From contig OZ024826.1 in NCBI GenBank assembly GCA_964016985.1, forward strand, positions 3,091,552 to 3,155,551: a DNA stretch of 64,000 nt, read 5' to 3'. The notes below the pieces were generated by a model. That model saw nothing but the letters and a program-made list of their open reading frames with translations. It ran no database searches and was not told the origin of the DNA. Shown one piece after another: positions 22,901 through 27,939 of this stretch; the stretch's first letter is position 1; each line of letters begins with the position of its first letter. This DNA is from Anodontia alba. Its lineage: Eukaryota; Mollusca; Bivalvia; Lucinida; Lucinidae. The translations under genes were made by a program, and so were the position numbers.

Positions 22901-24943
22901 GTAATTAAATAACAATACAACTGATTTGTATTCACTCACTCACTTAGAACAATACAATGTGGAATTCAGTTGAAAACAACCGTGTATCACTTGCAAAAAA
23001 ACGTGTAGAACCGCACACATAAGAAACACCTAGTATAGGGCTACATAAGATATTGCATTCTTTGTGGAAATCAAAAATACGCCAACAGGTCCACTCATAA
23101 AAACTGCCAAAATTTCCATCTGCAAAATTTAAGTGTTTTACAGTGTAACAAATTAGCCTCCTGCCTCTTACTAATGAGAAGGCTGACCAAAGAGATCATG
23201 ATGCTGGACTTTGTGTATGACTGGTAAACACTAGTTTGTAGCAGCAGTGGGATGTGCGATGACACCAACTTCATCTCTGGACCCATGCAGCAGGGATGGG
23301 TGTCCCTGGCAGCGTTAATTAGGCATCTTCTTCAGTTTGTAGGGCAGTGTTGGTAATTTTGTGGGAAAGTAACATGACAGGTATATAGAGCAATTCTACA
23401 GACTATCTGTAGGAGCTGGTTTTTATGGCAATTTGGGTAGAGTGAGTGACTTTTTCACAGTTTTAAAAGCAATTGTACACTGTGGCTAGTACCTGGATAG
23501 TGACAACAGTGTTTAGACTTTGTGGATGAGCCTAGCAAATGCTGCAACAGTGTCTCACGATTTGTGACATTGACCAGGTATAGAGACTATCCTGTTGTCA
23601 ACCCTTGGTGAATGAATGCTATTTGACATTACAAAAAAAAAGGGAAAGAATATTCTTTCTTTCTTCCATTACATCTTAACCTCCTAAGAGGACTCACAGA
23701 TGGTGTACTCTGTACATTCTGGGTAGCAGGTTGAAAGCCTACACATAACCATTTTGAATAAGGGTTCTTTAACCTGCACAGAGGATGACTTTTGCTGCAC
23801 AGGGGGCCTCCAATTAACAATTTGATCCAAGGATGGCAAACTGTTTTCACATCATCCCTGCAAATGACTCGAAGGAAGGCATGTTCGGAAAATGAAATTT
23901 CCTTGCCTACAACGGTGATTGATCCTGGTACCTCTGGCTCTTGAGGTCAGTGCAAACATGGTAGCTTTCTTGCAAAGGAACCTGTCACTGTCTGCATGAA
24001 CAAAGGAGGTCAAAACTACCTGCTACAAGACTATGGTGCATCCCCAGCTAGAGTATTCAGCTTCTGTTTGGGATCCTCCTACCAAGTCTTATATCAACAA
24101 ACTGGAAGCTGTTAACATCATGAAGCAAGATTCTGCCACAGTGACTGCAAACATATGAGCAGTGGTACAACTACGATGGAAGATCTAGGCTGGAAAAACT
24201 ACAAACCCGCCACCAACAAAGGCCATCATGTACAGGATCGTAAACCAGCAGCACCACTGCTGATCTCAGCATGTACCCATGAGGACATGCCAATAAGTTC
24301 CTTGTGCCATATTGCAGTGTCAATGCCTACAATATTCCTTCTATCTGTCCATTATTCACTTTCGAAAGTCTGCCAGCATAACACATGCCTGCTAGACTAC
24401 TGTCCTTGTGACATCTCTTGGAAAGACATTTTTCTGCTGTGTAAAGCTCCAAGCAAAAAACAGGTTTCTGAAAGATGTCAAAAGCACAGTAACACAAGAA
24501 TAGGTGCTGCAGTTCCCTAGTTCAGAGCAATGTTTTTATGCTTTATTTTAACCAGCACTGAGGATTGACCATTCCGCCACACTGTATATCATATATATGT
24601 GAGAATGTTCCAGAGGAACCTAGTGCATTATTGGAAGATTAACATGGTGTGTCACCCTAATTCAGATTCAGAACTTCCTCTATACCCCACTCAAAAAAGA
24701 ACATGATGCAGCCTAGCTGGGCAAAAAAATAAACGGTTGACAACTGAATCTTCGGAAAAATGGTATATATTATTTGTTGCGAACACGCATATACAAAGTG
24801 ATTCTCTTAAATTCAAAGAAATAATGTTGAAGTAAAATTTGTAAACATGTATCGACATGGTTCGCGGAATGTCAACACACGATATATTATGCTTTACCTC
24901 TCTTTTTAGATGTACGGCCAGGTTTAGACTTTTTCTTCACCAT
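4633..24943 (-). CDS. C2CD3: C2CD3 gene, first ten coding exons (N-terminal part)
   Basis: Ten minus-strand exons, each with AG acceptor and GT donor and with matching intron phases (1,2,1,0,1,2,0,0,0), join into one open frame of 1,684 nt (561 residues). The protein follows vertebrate C2CD3 in order: a short basic start, LPPQVEGQLRCF and VRIKWWGE, RSGPKQFASYLSDMG, GQLSPT, SYDSTGSIPTTD, DLLSVLLNKGNKLR, ILNELFY and a basic KKLKPVKTPKRKSR stretch. C2CD3 is a centriolar protein at the distal end of centrioles, needed for centriole elongation, distal-appendage assembly and cilium formation. The vertebrate protein is over 2,000 residues, so most C2 domains lie beyond the left edge. The introns are swollen with MITEs and SINEs. 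Identification comes from recalled family sequence, not a search. Confidence 0.92.
5002..5085 (+). repeat. Family C hairpin fragment
   Basis: Contains AGTATAGACCCAGATAAGTTG facing a diverged complement that ends in GTCTACACTGTTTGCC. Decayed copy of the hairpin complete at 14683-14899. Confidence 0.5.
5421..5523 (+). mobile_element. Palindromic MITE family A
   Basis: TTTCTCAAAGAAAACAAATG on the left pairs with ACATCTGTTTTCTTTGAGAA on the right around a short AGATGTGCC/GGCACTTCT stem. About 45-bp imperfect arms. Confidence 0.75.
5933..6140 (+). mobile_element. Palindromic pogo/Tigger-like MITE with TA ends
   Basis: Flanked by TA on both sides, with ends CAGTAAAACCTGTGTAAGAC and its complement. 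The centre (6001-6066) is a perfect 66-bp palindrome around GCTAGC. CAGT ends and TA target fit the Tc1/mariner-pogo group; no transposase gene. Confidence 0.8.
6260..6343 (-). CDS. C2CD3: C2CD3 coding exon 9
   Basis: Acceptor ATTTACAG before 6343, donor GTAATT after 6260; 84 nt, phase 0 both ends. Residues 440-467 read ASADELSDLSCDEKTTKKHK, then DLDDPTNL, corresponding to the acidic DASISDFLSEEDD segment of the vertebrate protein. Confidence 0.82.
6404..6460 (+). repeat. Family B fragment
   Basis: TCCTAGTCCTGCTGAAAGCC, then GCCTTTGCAAACACTGTAG: a truncated end of family B. Confidence 0.5.
6547..6957 (+). mobile_element. Family A long-arm element with about 70-bp inverted ends
   Basis: The left end (AGAGGAATTGTTAAGAAAGC through CTTATTTCTCCATAAAAA) pairs with the right end (CATGGAGAACTGGAGAAAAT through AACAATTTCTCTGG). 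The interior is longer than in the copy at 17762-17955, so it holds extra or less reduced sequence. Confidence 0.7.
6984..7197 (+). mobile_element. Palindromic MITE family B
   Basis: CATGCTGAATAAATTAAGATG, CAGCCAATCAGAATA, then a hairpin with GATCCAGATCAGTTGGCTTC arms and an end reading TTCAGCAGGACCAGGGTTAA. Confidence 0.78.
7310..7990. repeat. Tandem array, about 145-bp unit with TGACCTTGACCTTGAGGTCA core
   Basis: About 4.5 diverged copies. Each has ATCATACCAAATATGAACAA, a GGAAAATATGAGCTCTTAAA block and a core rich in TGACCT/AGGTCA. Short open frames here are repeat translations, not genes. The TGACCT/AGGTCA cores match the half-site bound by nuclear receptors. Confidence 0.85.
8341..8457 (+). 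mobile_element. Palindromic MITE family A, near-perfect copy
   Basis: TATTTTTCTTATTTCTCCAC at the left is the complement of the right end. Arms of about 55 bp carry CATATG, TGGGTACTCATTAGAAGCGC and its complement. The best-preserved family A copy here and probably the youngest. Confidence 0.88.
8535..8883 (+). mobile_element. MITE with CAGTGAACCCTCG ends and TA flanks (family E)
   Basis: Starts TA-CAGTGAACCCTCGTAGCAAC and ends GAGGGTTGTCTG-TA. The interior carries a short hairpin GAATCACCTCA/TGAGGCAATTC. A second copy lies inverted at 18396-18743. CAGT ends with TA duplication fit the pogo/Tigger group. Confidence 0.8.
9041..9160 (-). CDS. C2CD3: C2CD3 coding exon 8
   Basis: Acceptor TTTTACAG before 9160, donor GTAAGA after 9041; 120 nt, phase 0 both ends. 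Residues 400-439 (LVGSPHSSISNDDLGSDPGD, then ESILNELFYKQV) match the vertebrate LGSPPDSPSPGSD ... LLENLFY block in order and spacing. Confidence 0.9.
9525..9600 (+). repeat. Family C hairpin
   Basis: GCAAACAATATAGACCCTGATG faces CTGGATCTACACTGTATGC; about 25-bp imperfect arms. Confidence 0.55.
9613..9829 (+). mobile_element. Palindromic MITE family B, best copy
   Basis: Begins TTAACCCTTGTCCTGCTGAA and ends TTCAGCAGGACAACGGTTAA. Inside are CAGCCAATCAGATTACTTGA and a hairpin with GCAGATCCAGATCAGTTGGC arms. It lies about 90 bp from the donor of C2CD3 exon 7. Confidence 0.82.
9919..10045 (-). CDS. C2CD3: C2CD3 coding exon 7
   Basis: Acceptor AATGATAG before 10045, donor GTAGGT after 9919. Phase 2 in, phase 0 out. 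Residues 357-399 include SFLKEILKEEKI and DRALDLVLGDDLDTDLL. The second block corresponds to the vertebrate RAIQLLLGSAEL helix. The arginine at the exon 6/7 join is split AG|G. Confidence 0.87.
10139..10645 (-). mobile_element. tRNA-headed SINE (S1), split by a MITE
   Basis: On the minus strand the head contains CAGTTGGTAGAGCC (box A-like) and GGGTTTGATCCC (box B-like). The tail, at 10139-10230, reads TCACATCCAGACACCATCAT then ACTGAAAGATTGTTG. The same tail and head type occur at 43335-43625. Between head and tail sits the element at 10327-10557. Non-autonomous, copied by a LINE. Confidence 0.75.
10327..10557 (-). mobile_element. MITE family H nested in the SINE
   Basis: Ends read TAATACCCTGCCATTATTGTG and ACCATTATACCCC. 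The interior (ATTGACTCAAGTTATTGTC, ACGGAGAGGC on this strand) mirrors the copy at 62101-62356, inverted. It interrupts the SINE, so it inserted later. Confidence 0.7.
10716..10955 (+). mobile_element. Palindromic MITE family D
   Basis: Ends CTGGGCCTAGTTGTTCAAA and TTTGAACTACTGGGCC. The middle has GCTGAAAAAATG / CATTTTGTCGGC around an imperfect AGTAGCTTTTGC stem. More diverged than the copies at 12791 and 21489. Confidence 0.75.
10956..11640. other. Intron sequence between exons 6 and 7, no gene recognised
   Basis: A 91-codon open frame at 11070-11345 has no recognisable family and no splice-phase fit with C2CD3. GAGAAGGGAGAC near 10978 and GTCTCCCTT near 11408 may be decayed inverted ends of another element. 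Nothing else seen. Confidence 0.4.
11641..11940 (-). mobile_element. tRNA-headed SINE (S2), copy 1
   Basis: The minus-strand head at the right (AGTAGCTCTATTGGATGCCC as box A; GCGGGTTTGACCCCC as box B) is followed by AGATTGATCATGG and a body ending GGTTGACTGAGCC near 11660. Two other copies (21229-21780, 34519-34780) share the order. Runs straight into a family A element at its right end. Confidence 0.8.
11941..12034 (+). mobile_element. Palindromic MITE family A
   Basis: ATGAAAATATGTTGTAGCAG faces CATGTTTTTGTGGAGAAATA; the TTGCCGAGG centre matches other family A copies. Confidence 0.7.
12184..12385 (-). CDS. C2CD3: C2CD3 coding exon 6
   Basis: Acceptor TTTTCAG before 12385, donor GTAAGT after 12184. 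Phase 1 in, phase 2 out. Residues 290-356 contain GRDLLSVLLNKGNKLREEMI, matching the vertebrate block DLLSALLEQGNKLR, one of the best conserved stretches outside the C2 domains and probably a helix. An acidic, Glu/Thr-rich tail follows. Confidence 0.92.
12405..12480 (+). repeat. Family C left-end fragment
   Basis: ATATTTATCCTAAATATTCTG, then CCATACTTGTCCTAAAGTTTG and CCAGTCCATTTTACTA: the left third of family C without the hairpin. Confidence 0.55.
12545..12665 (+). repeat. Purine-rich GA tract
   Basis: About 120 bp almost wholly of A and G (GAGAAAAGAGACAGAAGAG and similar). Its pyrimidine strand makes the open frame seen on the minus strand meaningless. Confidence 0.8.
12791..13034 (+). mobile_element. 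Palindromic MITE family D
   Basis: Ends GGGACCAGTTGTTCAAAGC and GCTTTGAACAATTGGGCCC. The long hairpin at the centre has GAGAAGCTTTTGCA / TGCAAAAGCTACTC flanked by TTTTTTGCTGAAAAAATG arms. Confidence 0.85.
13060..13145 (+). repeat. Family C hairpin
   Basis: GGCAAACAGTGCAGATCCTAA faces TCTGGGTTTACACTGTTTGC, followed by TTAGGCCTGTCTCTCCCAAT, the family C right end. Confidence 0.65.
13148..13357 (-). mobile_element. Palindromic MITE family B, reverse copy
   Basis: Starts TTAACCCTCCTCTTGCTGAA and ends CGCATGACAAGGGTTAA; hairpin near 13195-13245. Mirror orientation of 9613-9829. Confidence 0.75.
14028..14090 (+). repeat. Family C hairpin, no outer ends
   Basis: GGCAAACAGTGAAGATCCAG faces GATCGAGGTCTACACTGTTTGC, with CAGATGC / GCATCTG at the loop. 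Confidence 0.65.
14369..14552 (-). CDS. C2CD3: C2CD3 coding exon 5
   Basis: Acceptor ATTTCAG before 14552, donor GTATGC after 14369. Phase 0 in, phase 1 out. Residues 229-289 include VEDLRQRLNYEPDPVQRHYL and TTNGDIIRTDNLHSEMDQSN. Polar linker with a short predicted helix; no domain recognised. Exon status rests on its open frame, good splice sites and exact phase match to both neighbours. Confidence 0.82.
14683..14899 (+). mobile_element. MITE family C, complete copy
   Basis: Inverted ends TACCGTATTTACCCTAAGTA and GGTAAATACGGTA. The hairpin at 14792-14858 has near-perfect arms (CAGTGTAGACCCAGATGAG) around a GCGTTCTGCG loop. It lies close upstream of C2CD3 exon 5 in transcript sense. Confidence 0.85.
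14932..15111 (+). mobile_element. MITE family C, second copy with eroded hairpin
   Basis: Repeats CATTTACCCTAAGTATTCGG and GAATACATATGGTAAATATA, but most of one hairpin arm is gone. Only 33 bp separate it from the copy at 14683, with a bridging ATATTGATA. Confidence 0.7.
15558..15600 (+). repeat. Family C minimal hairpin
   Basis: GCAAACAGTGCAGACCCTGA directly faces TCTGCACTGTTTGCC. Confidence 0.6.
15658..15827 (-). CDS. C2CD3: C2CD3 coding exon 4
   Basis: Acceptor TATTTCAG before 15827, donor GTACATT after 15658. Phase 1 in, phase 0 out. Residues 172-228 read SYDSTGSIPTTDISMETYTS near the start, matching the segment after the first C2 domain in vertebrate C2CD3, then a polar, proline-rich linker ending ASHQ. 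Probably disordered. Confidence 0.88.
15905..16050 (+). repeat. Family K element, partial
   Basis: A T-run, then GGCTTTGACTCCTTAG, GACAATTTGCATGAAATGTCA and ATCTGACATCTGCTAAATTA. Related copies at 19225-19400 and 63587-63740. Confidence 0.45.
16683..16993 (+). mobile_element. MITE with TACTGTATTCGACC ends carrying a family A-like hairpin
   Basis: The outer inverted ends AATACTGTATTCGACCTAA and TTAGGTCGAATACGGTATT are about 35 bp long. The centre (about 16790-16907) is a hairpin with ATAAAAGCATATGTTGTGGG arms and GAATTGCATCGA at the loop. Either family A inserted in another MITE, or both belong to one composite family. Confidence 0.75.
17178..17433 (+). mobile_element. Palindromic element next to the exon 3 donor
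   Basis: CCTGAGGTTGTAAAACTTTT at the left pairs with AAAAGTTTTATAACCTCGGG at the right. Inside is a perfect stem ATAAATATGAAAATGCCAAC facing its complement (17317-17360). About 33 bp from the exon 3 donor. Confidence 0.8.
17466..17749 (-). CDS. C2CD3: C2CD3 coding exon 3 (rest of the N-terminal C2 domain)
   Basis: Acceptor CTTCACAG before 17749, donor GTAGGT after 17466. Phase 2 in, phase 1 out. Residues 77-171 include TARYPVRSGPKQFASYLSDM and HLGQLSPT, and GDLHVALVIESL closes the C2 fold. The split arginine codon (AG from exon 2, A from exon 3) confirms the join. Palindromic elements lie about 13 bp upstream of the acceptor and about 33 bp downstream of the donor, so this exon is squeezed between insertions yet keeps good splice sites. 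Confidence 0.94.
17762..17955 (+). mobile_element. Family A long-arm element next to the exon 3 acceptor
   Basis: GTGGAATTGTTAAGGAGTA at the left pairs with ATACTTCTCCTTAACAATTCC at the right; the inner hairpin carries ATGTTGTG / CACAACATATG. It ends within about 13 bp of the exon 3 acceptor, so part of the region normally holding the branch point is transposon sequence. Confidence 0.82.
18396..18743 (-). mobile_element. MITE family E, inverted copy
   Basis: CAGTCAACCCTCTTTATACT at the left matches the complement of the right end at 8883. The right end ACGAGGGTTCACTG-TA matches the left end at 8535. Contains the GAATCACCTCATTGAGGCAA hairpin. Confidence 0.78.
18768..18925 (+). mobile_element. 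MITE family C, truncated right end
   Basis: CCATATTTAACCTAAGTCTT, GCAAACAGTGTAGACCCTGA and TCTAGGTCTACATTGCTCAG are present; the right terminal repeat is missing. Confidence 0.65.
19020..19215 (-). mobile_element. Possible tRNA-headed SINE fragment (S3)
   Basis: On the minus strand GGTAATTCGATACCCGCGAG resembles a tRNA T-arm (box B), followed by GTGTTATGTCTTTGAGCAAG. Box A was not found, so this is tentative. Confidence 0.35.
19225..19400 (+). repeat. Family K palindromic element
   Basis: CCAAGAAAACAGGATTTGAC faces GCAAATCCTGTTTTCTTGG around ATGGAGACGATTTGCAT, bordered by CAGCAGACGAC and ending near TTCTGTTGAAAACTTTACCC. Confidence 0.6.
19401..20400. other. Intron sequence with a loose CCTTCGCTGATCGTA repeat
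   Basis: CTTCGCTAATCGTA, ATTCGCTGATCGTA and CCTTCGCTGATCGTA recur near 19530, 19640 and 19715 after TGATCAGAG-like sequence; spacing is about 80-110 bp. Otherwise no recognisable element or exon. Confidence 0.45.
20401..20482. repeat. AAAT simple repeat
   Basis: Runs of AAATAAAT and ATTTATT fill about 80 bp. Confidence 0.85.
21229..21780 (-). mobile_element. tRNA-headed SINE (S2), copy 2, split by a family D MITE
   Basis: Body at 21229-21488; the tRNA-like head continues at 21734-21780 (minus: GTGGCTCGGTCGGTAGCG as box A). The parts are separated by the element at 21489-21733. Joining the outer parts restores the same order as copy 1. Confidence 0.82.
21489..21733 (+). mobile_element. Palindromic MITE family D nested in the SINE
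   Basis: Ends GGGCCTGGTTGTTCAAAGCG and AGCTTTGAACAACTGGGCCC. The hairpin centre GTAGCTTTTGCAGTGCAAAAG is perfect for about 20 bp each side. Confidence 0.88.
21824..22050 (+). mobile_element. MITE family C, nearly complete
   Basis: GTACTGTATTTACCCTAAG at the left and ACAGTAAATATGGTAC at the right. The hairpin has GCAAACAGTGTAAACCC and GGGTCTACACTGTTTGC. Confidence 0.8.
22053..22235 (+). mobile_element. Short element with CAGGGATATTTCTG inverted ends
   Basis: CAGGGATATTTCTG at 22057 and CAGAAATATCCCTG at the right form perfect 14-bp inverted ends. The interior has ATGGGCCTTTTGAA facing TTATAAAAGGCCCAT. About 70 bp from the exon 2 donor. Confidence 0.75.
22305..22488 (-). CDS. C2CD3: C2CD3 coding exon 2 (start of the N-terminal C2 domain)
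   Basis: Bounded by TTTTCAG before 22488 and GGTACTA after 22305. Enters in phase 1 and leaves in phase 2. Residues 16-76 include LPPQVEGQLRCF, VTWDV and VRIKWWGE, which correspond to the first strands of the N-terminal C2 domain of C2CD3 and are its most conserved part. A short inverted-repeat element (22053-22235) sits about 70 bp downstream of the donor. Confidence 0.92.
22560..24000. other. Intron 1 sequence, no exon seen
   Basis: No splice-bounded segment fits the C2CD3 phase between exon 1 and exon 2. A GGTCAAGGAAAAAATGCC / GGCAGTTTTT-like inverted region near 22620-22730 may be an old element. Nothing else recognised. Confidence 0.4.
24000..24510 (+). pseudogene. Non-LTR (CR1/Jockey-like) retrotransposon RT C-terminal fragment
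   Basis: At 24028-24123 the frame KTMVHPQLEYSASVWDPPTK, then SYINKLEAV, is the signature found near the C-terminal end of the reverse transcriptase in CR1, Jockey and RTE-related LINEs. Downstream, MEDLGWKN and MYRIVNQQ continue the family order in other frames, with stops and frameshifts. A dead, 5'-truncated copy in intron 1. Confidence 0.8.
24898..24943 (-). CDS. C2CD3: C2CD3 coding exon 1
   Basis: ATG at 24943-24941 opens MVKKKSKPGRTSKKR and one extra base, then a GTAAAG donor at 24897 (phase 1). The start was chosen because it is the only ATG that joins in frame to exon 2 and because vertebrate C2CD3 begins with a similar short basic tail ending in KKR. The context around the ATG (TTGACCATGG) is favourable. 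No TATA box was identified upstream; the 5' untranslated region probably lies in 24944-25090. Confidence 0.85.
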
Positions 24944-25164
24944 GGTCAAAGAAAGTTTTCATTATTCTAATTCATCAAAACAGTATAAATGGCTCAGCTT
25001 TTTCAATAATCAAAAATTTTCTTGGTTACTACACAAACAATTTTGATAAATTTGTCCGCCATTTCAGTTCTCGCAGTAACAACGAAGTAACGAGATGACA
25101 AATATGTTCTATGTGCTTTCGAAATTATACTATATAATTGTAAATTGATAAGAAGTTAAAAAAA
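24944..25164 (-). promoter_or_regulatory. C2CD3: Probable 5' untranslated and promoter region of C2CD3
   Basis: Sequence just upstream of the C2CD3 ATG. It is free of recognised transposons, unlike its surroundings. No TATA box or initiator could be assigned by eye. Role inferred from position only. Confidence 0.35.
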
Positions 25165-25192
25165 ATGAAAAAAAAAAAAAAAAAAAAAAAAA
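25165..25192 (+). repeat. Poly(A) run
   Basis: About 28 consecutive A residues, interrupted once just before. Confidence 0.9.
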
Positions 25193-25319
25193 TACCGTGA
25201 CAGAAAACACAAAATTAAGAAATATTATTTTCTCATATTTATTTACAAGTATTAGCTTGTCAAAGACTTAGTACTGGCACAGGTACCGGAAGTAAGTATC
25301 TAACTTAGTACTGTAATTA

Positions 25320-26160
25320 ACATTAGCCTGAAAACCCATCTCCGTTCACCTAAGGTTCAGCAATTTTGCTATCTTTTTTTTTTATCGCAAGAATGATTTT
25401 CTGTACATATATTTTATACATTTGATTAAATACCTATGATAATCTTATGATTTAAAGAAATAAAACTCACATCTTTACATTCTACAATCTTCTGAAAGTG
25501 AAGGGGTGTTTTGGGCATGTTCTCATAACTCCGTTCACTCAAATTTCTTCGATTATCACAAGCAACCAGATATATTCTATGCATATTAATATAATGAGCA
25601 TTTATTTTAGACTATAACTGTTCTTAATTGTTGATAATATGAATTTAGGCACTGCCTAGAAACGGGCATGACAATTGCTAAATTTTCAGTTAGCCAAAGT
25701 GTTATTGTTGATGCAGGACAGGGTCACAATCTGTAACGATGCAGACGAAAAACAACAACAACAAAAAAAAAAACAAAACATAAAAACACTAGACTGACTT
25801 TTTTTTTTTTAATTACGATTCCCGCCGAATGTCACCATGATTGACTGTTCGTTTCCATTGAGCGTCTCTTTAACGTTGACCAACATTACTGAAGTAGTCA
25901 AGAATAAATAATTATATTTTCAAACGCTTTATGTAGTTTTGAAAATTCTGCAGTTGCTTCAATTAATGAAATAGAAGTTATAAAAAAAAGTGTAGAAAAA
26001 ATTTGTATAAAAATAATTTCCGTAAAAACAGTGTCAAAATCCGACTGGTTCTATAGGGTTACGATTATCAACAGACGCTTTGAGTTATAGTATCTGATAT
26101 GCTTCTGTCTAACTGAGATGAAAGCGCCAGGTGAATCATTCTGTTTCTCGCCAGTTTTCA
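25320..26160. other. Intergenic AT-rich sequence, no gene seen
   Basis: CTCCGTTCACC at 25340 and ACTCCGTTCACTC at 25530 have complement-like partners (GGTGAATGGAGTTATT, GGTGAACGGAATTA) at 27560-27600 and may be decayed subterminal repeats of a larger element around 25330-27600. A T-run is at about 25800-25812. Confidence 0.3.
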
Positions 26161-26408
26161 ATTCGGATTTGGGTCGTGAGATTGGTAACTTTGGCACGGA
26201 TCACCTGAGAGGGGTACGTACAAACACCGGATCGGACCGGATCGGGCTCAATTACCGGATCGGAAAGGATCGGACCCTATTTTGACTATTATTTTGATTT
26301 TTTTTTTCTTTCTAGTTGGATTTTTAATACTGTATTAGTTTTTTAATTAAGTATGTGATGCTATTTCATTAGCGGATTCAATACTATCACTCCGTCGCCA
26401 CTTTGCCT

Positions 26409-26495
26409 CACTCGCAGCATCATTTACATATATCAGTCAATCACTATATTAATTTATCACTCGCAGCATCATTTCCATATATCAGTCAATCACTA
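26409..26495. repeat. Tandem duplication CACTCGCAGCATCATTT
   Basis: CACTCGCAGCATCATTT and ATATATCAGTCAATCACTA occur at 26409 and again at 26458 (period 49 bp) with few differences. Confidence 0.85.
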
Positions 26496-26676
26496 ATTTT
26501 AATCCCCAGCATTAATTAGAAGAAGAAAAAATAGCTCATCATATCATTCAATTAGAAGTGATATGTGTTTTGGATGACACTTGACAGATTGATTGATAAT
26601 TAAGCTTTTTGAACTTTGTGTTTGATTACTGGTAATATGATTCTTGCTTTTACATTAAAATTTACCAACGAAATGT

Positions 26677-26698
26677 AAAAAAAAAAAAAAAAAAAAAA
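26677..26698 (+). repeat. Poly(A) run
   Basis: About 20 consecutive A residues inside the foldback element. Confidence 0.85.
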
Positions 26699-26940
26699 GA
26701 TAAAAATTCTGATATTTTTCATATTTCTAGAATCGGGGAACTTGTGAGAACCGCCTCAGCAAGGCAAGCCTAACGAGTACCAACAATCTATGTTTGTGAA
26801 CAAAAAAAAAACAACAAAAAACAACGGTATGGTGTTGGCCGACGGCGATACGACGTAACAACGTATCGTTGTCGGTCCGACGTTGTCCCGCTGTTTGGTG
26901 CTGGCTTGTCATCCGAACCTAATGCAAATGCTACAGACTC

Positions 26941-27050
26941 CTAGCATAGCCTACATTAGCCGTTTGGCTATATATATATATGGGTGGAGTTATGTTTGGT
27001 CCGTTTTTTATCATATTGGAATGAAGGTGTGGGGTAAAAATAGTTTTGTA
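26941..27050 (+). repeat. Dispersed repeat shared with 31868-31966
   Basis: ACATTAGCCGTTTGGCTATA, GTGGAGTTATGTTTGGTCCG and ATATTGGAATGAAGGTGTG occur in the same order and spacing at both places with only a few differences over about 95 bp. Confidence 0.85.
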
Positions 27051-27286
27051 TGCTGTAAACCTCTTCCAACTGTGCATAAAGAATAAAATATCGAAGAAAA
27101 AATGACCATAGCACAGAAAACCGGGTCCGGTCCGGTCCGGTCCGATCCGGTAATTGAGCCCGATCCGGTCCGATCCGGTTTTTGTACGTACCCATCCGGT
27201 GTTTGTACGCACCGAGCTGAGAGACATAGGCAGGACACAGAGGTGTTTCATGCGTGTTAACTACAGGCGTGCAGGCCAACGTTGCC

Positions 27287-27330
27287 TGCTGCCGTTGACG
27301 CCGGCTTCGCCGGCGTCAACGTTGCCTTTG
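27287..27330. repeat. Perfect palindrome GTTGACGCCGGC
   Basis: GTTGACGCCGGC and GCCGGCGTCAAC face each other around TTC, flanked by CAACGTTGCC on both sides. Confidence 0.85.
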
Positions 27331-27939
27331 TTGGCCATGCCCGTACTATTTATATTCATTCACATGCATTTCACTGGTAAGTGATTTCTTTTGGGGTACC
27401 CCCTAAATATTTAGCATTTTGTGACAAATTTTGATATTTATGCATAAAATAGTAAGCGAAAACTGATTTTCTTCAAAATCAGATGTAATGTTAGTTATTT
27501 CTTATCAATTTTAATGTGGTATAAATTTAAGAAAGATTTGTTTTCATATTATTCTAAGAAGAGGGTGAATGGAGTTATTGCGGTGAACGGAATTATGGGA
27601 ATAATAATATAAAAATAATATATGATAGTGTGTTCGATAATTACCTGTGTGTTCCGTATTTCTATTACACCTATCTTGTAGACCATTATAAAAAAAAAAA
27701 TTACGTACACTGGCTCAGAGCATTGATTACCCTACTCAGGCCTCTCTTAAAGTCTGAACATTGAAATGCAAAATGACAACTACATACTAGGGTCCGCGAC
27801 TGGTTGTTAGCCTAAAAACAAATCTAAGTGAGTATTCACCTCTCAGCTTTATAATCTACTATTTTACTATAGATTTTTTGGGGAAACAAAAATATGTAGA
27901 TAGCATAGAACTTTTTATTGAAAAACTTCTTCTTTACCA

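Larger units (their letters stand above)
26212..27216. mobile_element. Foldback element with CCGGATCGG-rich arms, about 1 kb
   Basis: The left arm GGGTACGTACAAACACCGGA with repeated CGGATCGGA continues to about 26275. Its complement lies at 27125-27216 with extra copies of GGTCCGGTCC. CTGAGAG stands on both sides (26205-26211 and 27217-27223) as a possible target duplication of 7-8 bp, which would suit a hAT-like element. The interior holds no transposase: it has a small tandem duplication, a poly(A) run, a half family A MITE and a segment shared with 31868-31966. Confidence 0.7.

Noticed and set aside
26931..27279. Overlapping 75-106 codon frames
   Set aside because: Caused by CCGGTCCGGT repeats and the arm of the foldback element, open in several frames.
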